Source of the DNA: an uncultured Lachnospiraceae bacterium
GTDB lineage: Bacteria; Bacillota; Clostridia; Lachnospirales; Lachnospiraceae
DNA: 42,590 bases
Direction: 5' to 3'
Assembly (NCBI GenBank): GCA_947167155.1
Contig: CAMVHB010000016.1
Coordinates: forward strand, 1-42,590
The translations under genes and the position numbers were made by a program. The notes beneath the pieces were generated by a model that made no database searches, had not been told where the DNA came from, and worked only from the letters and a program-made list of their open reading frames with translations. Below, one piece after another: positions 5,968 to 14,493 of the stretch; the stretch's first letter is position 1, and every line of letters begins with the position of its first letter.

Positions 5968-8682
5968 ATGAGTGTGAACGAAAGCGGACAAGAACTCAAG
6001 AAAAGCTTCTCGCCCCTTGGGATATGGGCCTTTTCGATCGGGACCAGTTTAGGCTGGGGCTCCTTCATAGTCACCTGCAACACCTATCTTCAGAAATCCG
6101 GCACGCTCGGAATGATCCTTGGACTGATCGTGGGCACGGGTGTGTTTCTTGTTGTCGCCCGGAACCTTCACTATGTGATAAAAAACTGCCGGGACGCGGG
6201 CGGTATCTATACATTTGAAAAAACGGTCAGCGGAAATGATCTCGGCTTTCTTTCCGGATGGTTTATCATCCTTACCTACTTATCGATACTCTGGGCAAAT
6301 GTTGCCTCGATCCCCCTTTTCACACGTTTCTTTTTGGGCAATACCTTTCACTTCGGCTTTCACTACGAGATCCTCGGCTCTGATGTCTGGTTTGGAGAGA
6401 TACTTCTTTCATTTGCCGTAGTGGTGCTCATCGGACTTCTCATTACGCGAAGTTCAAAGATCCCGAATCTGATAATGATAATAGCATCCCTTGCCTTCAC
6501 TATAGGCTTTTTTGTCTGCGCCCTTATCATAATAGCAGGTCACGACAATGGTTTTTCCTATCAGCCGTACTTTATCGAAAATTCAAACGCCTTCGGCCAG
6601 ATCGTCCGCATTACAGTGATCTCGCCCTGGGCTTTCATCGGCTTTGAGAGCATCTCCCATTTTTCGGGGGAATACAACTTCAGGGTAAAAAAGATAAAGA
6701 GCATCCTGATCTCATCCATACTTGTCACTACTGTCCTTTATATCTTCGCATCACTCCTTTCAATATCTGCTTATCCTCCGGAATACTCGAGCTGGCTTTC
6801 CTACATCAGTGATATGGGAAATCTCTCCGGTATCAAGGCTGTGCCTGCTTTCTATGCGGCGCAGTATTATCTTGGTAATTTCGGGATCGCAATACTTATG
6901 ATCTCGCTCTTTGCCGTGATCCTCACGAGCCTCATCGGAAACATGATGGCCCTCTCCCGTCTCCTCTATGCAATGGGCAGGGATCATGACGCTCCAAAAA
7001 GCCTGGGCCGCCTCAACAAACACAGCATCCCTGGAAAGGCAGTACTTGTCATTGTTCTGGCTTCCTTGTTCATCCCCTTCCTCGGACGGACCCCGGTAAG
7101 CTGGCTCATCGATCTTGCGACCATAGGGGCAATGCTTATCTACGGGCTGATGTCATATGGCGTGTTCAAGCGCGCCCGTGAACAAAAGGAAAAGACGGAG
7201 CAGATCACCGGAGTAGCCGGCATCTTCCTCATGATCGGCTTTTTTGTTCTGCTTCTGGTTCCCGGGCTTCTCCCCTTCCACGAGATAGAGCCCGAGACAT
7301 ATATCCTCTTCATCCTGTGGGGAGTATGGGGGCTTGTGCATTTCAGGATCCTGATCGCGAGAGCCAAAAACCGGACTCAGGAATCCAGGATCATGGTATG
7401 GGGGGGCATGCTTGCCCTGATGATCTTTGCTTCCATGATGTGGGTATCACGGGCTACAGAAGAAGCCGCGAACTCCGCTTTTCAGAATATATATGAGCAT
7501 GACAGGACTCATCTTTACTCCACTGCAGAAGTCGAAGACGAAGCAGACCACTACGCCTTTCTGGACAAGCAGGCCGACAGGATAATGTCAGCAAACGCAC
7601 TGTATACAATGGTCTCGCTTGGTCTCTTCATTGTCTCTATATTGGTATTGGCAAACTCCTACCGAAGCAGCCGTATCATGAAAAGCAGACTTTCCGAGGC
7701 GCAGGATGCGGTCCGGACAGCCAAAATGCTGGCGGAGTACGAGAAACAGCAAAAGCTCGTAGAACGTCTCAAGGAAGAGCGGACAGCGTACTCCCGTATC
7801 AGCGCCCTCACGGGGGACTTCGTCTGCCTCTTTGTGATAACCCCGGAAACCGGGTTCTACAGGGAGTACATCACCATCGACAGCTACAGGAAATTTTCCA
7901 TCCCGAATGAGGGCACAGACTTCTTTGAGAGCGCAAAAGAGCAGGCAGCGCGGACCATTTATCCGGAGGACCTTTCCAGATTCCTCTCGCTCTTTAACAA
8001 AAAAGGGGTTCTTGAAGAGATCAAAGAAAAAGGCCTTTTCACTATGGGCTACCGTATGATGCTTGACGGGGAACCGAACTATGTCCAGCTCAAAGCCACT
8101 ATGGTAACTGAAGATGAGGGCGACAGGCTCATCGTCGGCGTCACCAATATAGATGCCTATGTGAAGCAGGAGAAAGCTTACGAGAAGCGCCTTGCCCAGG
8201 AGACGACGAAGGCAAATATCGACGCTCTGACCGGGATCAGAAACAAATACGCCTACCTCGAAGCCGCGGAAAAGCTTGACAGGAGCATACTTGAAAATAA
8301 TGCGCAAAGCTTTGCCATCGTGATCCTCGATATAAATGATCTAAAGAAGGTCAATGATACAAAGGGACACAATGCAGGCGATGAGATGATACGAGCCGCA
8401 TGCCGCATCATCTGCGACACCTTCAAAAAGAGCCCTGTATTCAGGGTCGGGGGCGATGAATTTGCTGTCATCCCCCAGGGCAATGATTATGATAATATAG
8501 ACACTCTTATGGCATCGATCGGGGACAGGAATGAAAAGGCAAAGGTGAATGACGAGGTGGTCATAGCCTGCGGAATGGCGCGCTTTGACAGAAAGGAGAA
8601 CAAAAAGGTCGAAGAGGTTTTTGAACGCGCCGACAAGGCTATGTATGAAAACAAAAAGTTCTTGAAAGGTATGGTGATGTAA
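5968..8682 (+). CDS. APC-family amino-acid permease fused to PAS and GGDEF (diguanylate cyclase) domains
   Basis: A 904-residue fusion. Residues about 15-440 are an amino acid-polyamine-organocation transporter: the unwound first helix GTSLGWGSF, a Gly-rich second helix, and about 12 membrane segments. Two more helices (about 475-492 and 545-567) enclose an extracytoplasmic loop of about 50 residues. A coiled linker leads to a PAS-like sensor (about 605-725) and a GGDEF domain (about 735-904). The GGDEF signature is intact at about 828 (RVGGDEF), and DINDLKKVND...GHNAGDE provides the metal and substrate residues, so it should make cyclic-di-GMP. The inhibitory RxxD site is missing (FKKS at that place). 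The start is ATG 5968 with GGGAGG six bases upstream; the frame is open farther back without a binding site. It may sense amino-acid flux and report it as c-di-GMP. Confidence 0.9.
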   Translation: MSVNESGQELKKSFSPLGIWAFSIGTSLGWGSFIVTCNTYLQKSGTLGMILGLIVGTGVFLVVARNLHYVIKNCRDAGGIYTFEKTVSGNDLGFLSGWFIILTYLSILWANVASIPLFTRFFLGNTFHFGFHYEILGSDVWFGEILLSFAVVVLIGLLITRSSKIPNLIMIIASLAFTIGFFVCALIIIAGHDNGFSYQPYFIENSNAFGQIVRITVISPWAFIGFESISHFSGEYNFRVKKIKSILISSILVTTVLYIFASLLSISAYPPEYSSWLSYISDMGNLSGIKAVPAFYAAQYYLGNFGIAILMISLFAVILTSLIGNMMALSRLLYAMGRDHDAPKSLGRLNKHSIPGKAVLVIVLASLFIPFLGRTPVSWLIDLATIGAMLIYGLMSYGVFKRAREQKEKTEQITGVAGIFLMIGFFVLLLVPGLLPFHEIEPETYILFILWGVWGLVHFRILIARAKNRTQESRIMVWGGMLALMIFASMMWVSRATEEAANSAFQNIYEHDRTHLYSTAEVEDEADHYAFLDKQADRIMSANALYTMVSLGLFIVSILVLANSYRSSRIMKSRLSEAQDAVRTAKMLAEYEKQQKLVERLKEERTAYSRISALTGDFVCLFVITPETGFYREYITIDSYRKFSIPNEGTDFFESAKEQAARTIYPEDLSRFLSLFNKKGVLEEIKEKGLFTMGYRMMLDGEPNYVQLKATMVTEDEGDRLIVGVTNIDAYVKQEKAYEKRLAQETTKANIDALTGIRNKYAYLEAAEKLDRSILENNAQSFAIVILDINDLKKVNDTKGHNAGDEMIRAACRIICDTFKKSPVFRVGGDEFAVIPQGNDYDNIDTLMASIGDRNEKAKVNDEVVIACGMARFDRKENKKVEEVFERADKAMYENKKFLKGMVM

Positions 8683-9566
8683 TGAAAAAGAAATTGTTTA
8701 TGGCACTTGCGGCAGGCCTCATGGTCTTTTTGACGGCCTGCGGCAACAACGCAAACCGGCAGCAGCCCGTCAAAAATGAATACAAGCTCGAATCCGTCCA
8801 CCGGGTGAACGGACGCCAGGGGATCGCTCAGGAGGGGGACTACTACTGGGTGAGCGGCTCAACAACCCTTACAAAATATGACAGGAACTGGAATATAGTT
8901 TCCGAAAACAAGGACCCCTTCAAAGGCTACGAGAAGGAAGTCAATCATATCGGAGATATCGATGTCTACAAAAACGAGCTCTATCTGGGCGTTGAATATT
9001 TCGTTGACGGCGAGGGAAAGAACATCCAGGTCGCGGTCTACGACGGCGACACCCTTGAGCTGAAAAGAGTATTCCCCTTCCGGGACGACACCGGGCAGCG
9101 TGAGTGCGCTGGGATAGCTGTTGACCCTGATTCCCGCACAGTTTATATGTGCTCATGGATCGATGATGTATCGAGCAATTTTCTCTATATGTACGACCTC
9201 GACAACGGAGACTACAAAGGAAAGCTTGAGATGAAGCCGCCGGTAAAATACCTTCAGGGTGTGGCCTACAACAAAGGGTACCTCTTCGTCACCTGTGATG
9301 ACGGCGACGCCGACAAGGACGAGCCTGACCACATGTACCGACTCACTGTAAGTGATGACAAAAAAACTGCGACTGTCACGGAGGAGCGCGCTTTCACGGA
9401 TGTGACAAAACAGGGCGAGATCGAAGGTCTCAACTTTGACAAGGAAAAGAACCAGTTCCTGCTTTTGTACAACCGCGGCGCAAGGATAATCCTCGGCATG
9501 CCGAAAGGCTTCTACGACGGCTATACCGAAGAGATACACGAGGTCTTCGTTTACGATATCAAGTAA
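8682..9566 (+). CDS. Lipoprotein with propeller-like repeats, coupled to the permease-GGDEF gene
   Basis: A 294-residue secreted lipoprotein: Lys-rich start, hydrophobic stretch and lipobox LTAC with the lipidated Cys at residue 20. The mature part has repeated short strands of beta-propeller character (for example GDYYWVSGSTTLTKYDRNW, GIAVDPDSRTVYMCSW, LQGVAYNKGYLFVTCDDGD, IEGLNFDKEKNQFLLLY). I cannot name a family. Its ATG overlaps the preceding stop codon (TAATG), which strongly suggests translational coupling to the permease-GGDEF gene. A partner role at the outer face of the membrane, for example ligand delivery to the loop or permease, is inference from that coupling. Confidence 0.75.
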   Translation: MKKKLFMALAAGLMVFLTACGNNANRQQPVKNEYKLESVHRVNGRQGIAQEGDYYWVSGSTTLTKYDRNWNIVSENKDPFKGYEKEVNHIGDIDVYKNELYLGVEYFVDGEGKNIQVAVYDGDTLELKRVFPFRDDTGQRECAGIAVDPDSRTVYMCSWIDDVSSNFLYMYDLDNGDYKGKLEMKPPVKYLQGVAYNKGYLFVTCDDGDADKDEPDHMYRLTVSDDKKTATVTEERAFTDVTKQGEIEGLNFDKEKNQFLLLYNRGARIILGMPKGFYDGYTEEIHEVFVYDIK

Positions 9567-9592
9567 AGTTTTTTTTCAACGGGGGTGTCGTT

Positions 9593-9961
9593 ATGGCAAT
9601 ACAGGAATCCGGTGAGATGTATCTCAAGACGATATATGTTCTTTCAAAAAAATCATCGCAGGTACGCGCGATCGATGTCGGAGAATACATGGGCTTTTCA
9701 AAGCCCTCTGTGAGCCGCGCCCTCGGGCTCCTCAAGGAGGACGGTCTCCTGATAAAGGATGAAAATGGTTTCCTGAAGCTGACAGAAGCCGGGACAGACA
9801 TCGCAAAGCGCATATACGAGCGCCACGAAGTACTGTCCCGGCTCCTGATCGATATCGGTGTCGACGAGAAGACCGCCATGGATGACGCCTGCCGCGTTGA
9901 GCATTATATCAGCGACACTACCTTCAACGCGATCAAGGCGCATGTTGGGAAGTTCAGGTGA
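9593..9961 (+). CDS. Short DtxR/MntR-family metal-dependent repressor with a DtxR-type metal site
   Basis: A 122-residue DNA-binding regulator with an N-terminal winged helix (recognition region GFSKPSVSRALGLLKEDGLL, about 34-53) and the helical metal/dimer domain. There is no C-terminal SH3-like domain, so it is MntR-sized. The ligand positions are Met9, Cys100, Glu103 and His104 within DDACRVEHYISD; these match the Met, Cys, Glu, His primary site of DtxR/IdeR rather than the Asp/Glu set of MntR. This points to iron(II), though several second-site residues differ (the His before DEAC in DtxR is Met96 here). GGGGGTG lies five bases before the ATG. It follows the lipoprotein by 26 bases on the same strand and converges on glgX. 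Confidence 0.85.
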   Translation: MAIQESGEMYLKTIYVLSKKSSQVRAIDVGEYMGFSKPSVSRALGLLKEDGLLIKDENGFLKLTEAGTDIAKRIYERHEVLSRLLIDIGVDEKTAMDDACRVEHYISDTTFNAIKAHVGKFR

Positions 9962-9979
9962 CACAGGGCTGTCTTTCTG

Positions 9980-12082
9980 TCATCCCTTTCCAAAGCCATG
10001 TGCAGTCAATATTGCTGTTGACCTCGGTCCCAGGGTGATCTTCTGCTGATCCCCGGCGATTGGCTCGCGCCCGGCCTCATATGCTTTTTTATTGGACTGT
10101 GCCATAATATGCCACTTCATATTCTCCGGTACAACGGGCATCTCAAATGTATGCTCCTCCCAATGTGCATTAACTGCCACATAGATAAAGGTATCCTCTT
10201 TCGTGCCGTATTTTACATGATCCTCGGCATACATAAAGGCGAAAGTAAGCGTCGGTTCATTACGGGACAACTCCCATGGCTTAAGCCCATGGAAGGAAAG
10301 CTCCGGATACCCGGTGGCATTCTCACCCGAGTCATAATTTCCTGCTCTGAGCACCGGATGCGCAATGCGGAAAGCGATAAGCTTTTTCACATAATCATAC
10401 AGATCCTTATACTGTGACAATCGTCTCCAGTCAAGCCACGACACCTCATTATCCTGGCAGTAGGCATTATTGTTTCCAAACTGGGTATTTGCAAACTCAT
10501 CTCCCGACAAAAGCATGGGAATACCCCGGCTCAGCAAAAGCAGGGTATCAAAATTTTTCATCTGACGGATACGAAGGGCATTGACCTCCCTGTCGTTTGT
10601 CTCGCCCTCGATGCCGCAGTTCCAGCTTTGATTATCATTTGAACCGTCCCTGTTTTCTTCACCATTTCCCTCATTATGCTTTTCGTTATATGACACAAGG
10701 TCGTACATGGTAAAACCATCATGACAGGTGATGAAATTGATGGACGCAGCCGGTCCTCTCCCTCCGTATAGGTCATCAGAACCAAAGATACGATGATAAA
10801 TCTCAGGAGCCATGCTGCCGTCTCCCTTCACAAATCTTCTCACGCAATCCCTGTATTTCCCGTTCCATTCCGACCAGCGTTTCCATGACGGAAAACTGCC
10901 TACCTGGTAAAGTCCGCCGGCATCCCATGCTTCGGCGATCAGCTTTGTTCTTCCAAGAACCGCATCATGAGCAATAGTCTCGAGGAGCGGAGGCGACATC
11001 AACGGGGCGCCGTTCTCATCTCTTGTCAGGATCGAAGCCAGATCGAAGCGGAATCCGTCTATATGATATGCCGATACCCAATACCTCAGGCAGTCCAGAA
11101 TATGATTTCTGACCACTGCATTATTACAGTTCATAGTATTGCCGCAGCCGCTGAAATTATAATAGGATCCGTCCGGTGTCAGCATATAGTAGGTGCGATT
11201 GTCGATGCCCTTGTAGGAGATCAAAGGTCCCTTTTCGTTCCCTTCAGCCGTATGATTGAAAACAACATCAAGTATGACTTCTATACCGCTTTGGTGAAGC
11301 TTTTTGATGGTATTCTTCAGCTCATCCGCCTCCATGCCATATTGGGCAGAAGCAGCATAACCGGCCTTGGGCGCAAAAAAGCCGACCGTTGAATATCCCC
11401 AATAATTGCAAAGCCATCTCCCGTCCAGTTCGCGAGTGTTTTCAAACTCATCAAATTCGAATACAGGCATAAGCTCAATACAGTTAATACCCAGTTTTTT
11501 TAAATAAGGGATCTTTTCGATGATCCCCGCGAACATGCCTTTGTATTTCACGTCGCTTGATTCATGCTTCGTAAAGCTTCTGACATGCATCTCATAGATG
11601 ATGATATCATTTTGAGGAAACTCAAGAGGCTTATCCCCCTCCCAGTCGTAATCTTCGGGGATGATCTGCCCGCGATGTACAAAGGCACTGTCATTATCCC
11701 TTCGTTTTCCCCAGACACTTCTGCCCGAGATGGATCTGGCATAAGGATCAAGGAGTACAACACTTTTGTCAAAGCGCTGACCGCTTCGGGGATCATCGGG
11801 TCCATCGAAACGATATCCGTATTCCGTATTCTCTATATCAATACCGAAAACCATCATGGCATAGACATTGCCGATCCGGAATTCCTCCGGGAAGGGAATC
11901 TCCACAAAAGGCTCATCCTGTCCGTGATGATACAGAACAAGGGTTGCGGCTGTGGCCTCCTTTGAAAAGACAGAGAAGTTCACACCGCCATCCATCAATG
12001 TCGCTCCGAAAGGAAACACCCGTCCGATACGGTAGCCAAGATCCTTTATATTGTTTGTTGGAAATGTATCTATCCTTTGCAT
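9980..12082 (-). CDS. glgX: Glycogen debranching enzyme GlgX (isoamylase type)
   Basis: A 700-residue GH13 enzyme that hydrolyses alpha-1,6 branch points of glycogen or limit dextrins in the cytoplasm. It has an N-terminal CBM48 domain (about 18-110), then the (beta/alpha)8 barrel with YEMHVRSFT, catalytic nucleophile Asp in GFRFDLAS (about 345), acid/base Glu in LIAEAWDAGG (about 384) and transition-state Asp in FITCHDGFT (about 454). The Asn/Glu-rich NEKHNEGNGEENRDG segment is a GlgX hallmark. Length is normal. It starts 15 bases after the upstream c-di-GMP-type gene, so it appears to be the last gene of a signalling operon; no other glycogen gene is nearby. Confidence 0.93.
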   Translation of the reverse strand: MQRIDTFPTNNIKDLGYRIGRVFPFGATLMDGGVNFSVFSKEATAATLVLYHHGQDEPFVEIPFPEEFRIGNVYAMMVFGIDIENTEYGYRFDGPDDPRSGQRFDKSVVLLDPYARSISGRSVWGKRRDNDSAFVHRGQIIPEDYDWEGDKPLEFPQNDIIIYEMHVRSFTKHESSDVKYKGMFAGIIEKIPYLKKLGINCIELMPVFEFDEFENTRELDGRWLCNYWGYSTVGFFAPKAGYAASAQYGMEADELKNTIKKLHQSGIEVILDVVFNHTAEGNEKGPLISYKGIDNRTYYMLTPDGSYYNFSGCGNTMNCNNAVVRNHILDCLRYWVSAYHIDGFRFDLASILTRDENGAPLMSPPLLETIAHDAVLGRTKLIAEAWDAGGLYQVGSFPSWKRWSEWNGKYRDCVRRFVKGDGSMAPEIYHRIFGSDDLYGGRGPAASINFITCHDGFTMYDLVSYNEKHNEGNGEENRDGSNDNQSWNCGIEGETNDREVNALRIRQMKNFDTLLLLSRGIPMLLSGDEFANTQFGNNNAYCQDNEVSWLDWRRLSQYKDLYDYVKKLIAFRIAHPVLRAGNYDSGENATGYPELSFHGLKPWELSRNEPTLTFAFMYAEDHVKYGTKEDTFIYVAVNAHWEEHTFEMPVVPENMKWHIMAQSNKKAYEAGREPIAGDQQKITLGPRSTAILTAHGFGKG

Positions 12083-12097
12083 GATCCCGCCTGCCTC

Positions 12098-14467
12098 TCA
12101 TCTCACCCGTATATCCGTAATAGCAACCTCGTCGCCGGTAAGTGCCACGTATACTTTGCCGGGATCATCATTTATCGTCGTAATGTTTTCAAGTTCAATC
12201 CCAAGGTTTTGAGTCTTCAGGACGATCCTGTTGTCCTTTCTCTTCAGCATGACTTCGCACTCCAATCCCCGCAGATTTTTCTCTTTCCATTTATCCCAAC
12301 CTTCGAATTCATCTGTTCTCTTCATGCTGATGCTGTTTTGTGCGAATTCATCATTACCGTCACTTTCGCCGTAAAGCTTGATAAGCGCGTATTCCCGGTA
12401 GTCTTTTCCATAAACTTTCCCATCCTCCGAATAGAAAAGCAAAACATACGGACAATGCCAGACCAGATCCGCCCCCGGAAGGCTCATGGTATGGAACCTG
12501 ACCGTAAGCCGGTCATAAAGCTCAATCCCTTCAGTTGAAGCAGACCTGGTTCTGTCTATCTGAACATTCCTGATATCCGATTCCATGCGGTCAATATAAC
12601 TTGTCCTGCCTACGATCCTTTGTATATCTCCCTGCCCCATCACCTTTCCTGTAGAACTTTGGCTTATGTTCCTTATCTCACAGTTTTCTCCTGTAAGGGC
12701 TAAGAACGCAGATTCCGAGCCTCCGGGAAGCGCAACGATGACCTCCTTTTTGTAAACCGGGCCTGTCATCACAAGCTTCAGGTGATCTTCATATCTTCCC
12801 ATCAGGATCTCGTAATTCTGCGGAGCATCCTTTGAAACAGGGACAAAGATCCTTTCTTCGACCGTTTCCTGAATCTTTGCAGCAGCTGTCTGGACACTGT
12901 GGTTGTCAAACCAGATCTCAGCGTATTCCAGATATTTATAAACCGCTATAGCCCGCTCGTTGTCATGAACGCGCCTGTCATAAGAATCAAATAATATGAC
13001 TGACGGGGCGGAAAAATCATCATCGCTGCCCTGCAGCGCCCCGCACTCAAAAGTGAGCTTCGTTATCCCGGATTCTATGGGGAGCCCCGTTGAGATCTGC
13101 TCTCTGTACTCCCTGCATTTGATATTCTTTTCGATCTCTTCTGTTTCTAAAGCAGTATGTCCTTTACTGTCTTCATCGATGATCTTTATCATTAACTCAG
13201 CATATTGGGGATCAAAATCCACACCCTCTCCCTTAAGAAGCTCTTCTCTTACAATGAACTCAGGAAGATTACGGCTGAAGGTACTGTCAGTCTTCATCAG
13301 CACATAGGCGTCCGCTACTGCTATTATCCTTGCTATTTCAGGTATCTTTTCCCCTTTCAGCCCTTCGGGATATCCCGTCCCGTCATATTTCTCATGGCAA
13401 TAACGTGCCCCGACGGCAAGATACGGCAATTCCCTGATATTCGATAATATCTCATCCCCGATAACCGGCATCCTTGCGGCAATCTCCCTTGCTCTTTTCG
13501 GATCGTCTCCCTCCCTGAATATCTCATCGTCCCTGATCCCTATCAGACCGATATTATGAAGCAGGGCGGCATAATAAACCTTTTCGCATTCAGACTCATC
13601 CATTCCGCTGAGCTTTGCTATCTGCTTTGCGCATTCAGCTACCCGCCCGGAGCAGCCTTTTATTGATTCATCCTTTTTCTCAACTGCCGCTACAAAAGCT
13701 GTTGCGGTCTCATCAAACAGCTTCTGCATCCTTTTGTTTTCCCCCTGCATATTTTGGATCTCGATCTCATGCGCTTTCTCCACATCATTGTTGATATCCA
13801 GATATGTAAAGAAATACATGGCTATTGACACGATCACCATGGACATGTTCACGAGGGACAATCCGTATGTGAATACCTGGAGTATCCCGCATCCTATGGG
13901 TACAAAGATGAATATCAACATCGAAGTAAAAATAAGCCTGCTGAAGAGCTTTCGAAACTGCAGGATGACCGTAAGCTGGATCAGAGGACAGACTACAGGT
14001 ATGATATAGGCTATCAGAAAGAATTGTCCGCGGTGATATCTGTTCGCTTCATCAAAATAATAATAAAGCCCGGTAAAGGCAGATATGACGGCAAGCAGCA
14101 TTCCGCCAATAGCCATGAACTGAATTATCCGAAGCCTTACAAGCGGCTCTTTCATCCCTCCCTCGTGCATCAGCCAATCCGTAAGATAGATATTAAAACC
14201 AAGCACGACAGCAGGCGTCAGGAAAAAGACGAGAAAATTACTTATCCTGACCATTACAAAACCGAGATTGCTTTGATCCCCGGCATAAACATAAGCAAGT
14301 CTGTCCGACCAGAGAAGAAAAAATGCGATCAGTTCCATAAGGATCATTACTTTCTTTCTGCTGTCGGAAAGAAATCTTGTCATGAAAAGAAGAATGGTAA
14401 TGATCGCACAGGCCCCGCACAACAGGAGCATTAGATTTATCTGATTCGCCCTAATTAATTCAAACAT
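12098..14467 (-). CDS. Membrane protein with degenerate HD-GYP domain and C-terminal beta-rich domain
   Basis: A 789-residue protein. About seven membrane helices (about 5-225) are followed by a coiled linker and an HD-GYP-like domain (about 260-430). The C-terminal part (about 480-789) is beta-rich and possibly jelly-roll or laminin-G-like; I cannot name it. The HD-GYP core has lost ligands: the first conserved His is Cys (KGCSGRVAEC, about 272), the HD pair is HN followed by IGL instead of IGK (about 304), and HHE is CHE, although DGTGYP is kept (about 357). It is probably not an active phosphodiesterase and may bind nucleotide or partners. A TTG at 14485 is open, but ATG 14467 has GGGAG seven bases upstream. 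It sits between the hybrid kinase and glgX in one operon. Confidence 0.8.
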   Translation of the reverse strand: MFELIRANQINLMLLLCGACAIITILLFMTRFLSDSRKKVMILMELIAFFLLWSDRLAYVYAGDQSNLGFVMVRISNFLVFFLTPAVVLGFNIYLTDWLMHEGGMKEPLVRLRIIQFMAIGGMLLAVISAFTGLYYYFDEANRYHRGQFFLIAYIIPVVCPLIQLTVILQFRKLFSRLIFTSMLIFIFVPIGCGILQVFTYGLSLVNMSMVIVSIAMYFFTYLDINNDVEKAHEIEIQNMQGENKRMQKLFDETATAFVAAVEKKDESIKGCSGRVAECAKQIAKLSGMDESECEKVYYAALLHNIGLIGIRDDEIFREGDDPKRAREIAARMPVIGDEILSNIRELPYLAVGARYCHEKYDGTGYPEGLKGEKIPEIARIIAVADAYVLMKTDSTFSRNLPEFIVREELLKGEGVDFDPQYAELMIKIIDEDSKGHTALETEEIEKNIKCREYREQISTGLPIESGITKLTFECGALQGSDDDFSAPSVILFDSYDRRVHDNERAIAVYKYLEYAEIWFDNHSVQTAAAKIQETVEERIFVPVSKDAPQNYEILMGRYEDHLKLVMTGPVYKKEVIVALPGGSESAFLALTGENCEIRNISQSSTGKVMGQGDIQRIVGRTSYIDRMESDIRNVQIDRTRSASTEGIELYDRLTVRFHTMSLPGADLVWHCPYVLLFYSEDGKVYGKDYREYALIKLYGESDGNDEFAQNSISMKRTDEFEGWDKWKEKNLRGLECEVMLKRKDNRIVLKTQNLGIELENITTINDDPGKVYVALTGDEVAITDIRVR

Positions 14468-14493
14468 AATATGGCTCCCATTCAATACCGCCT

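Noticed and set aside
7588-8307. A 239-codon minus-strand frame inside the permease-GGDEF gene
   Set aside because: It overlaps conserved PAS and GGDEF coding sequence and shows no recognisable motif.
9962-9979. A terminator between the DtxR-type gene and glgX
   Set aside because: Only 18 bases separate the two stops and I found no stem with a T run.
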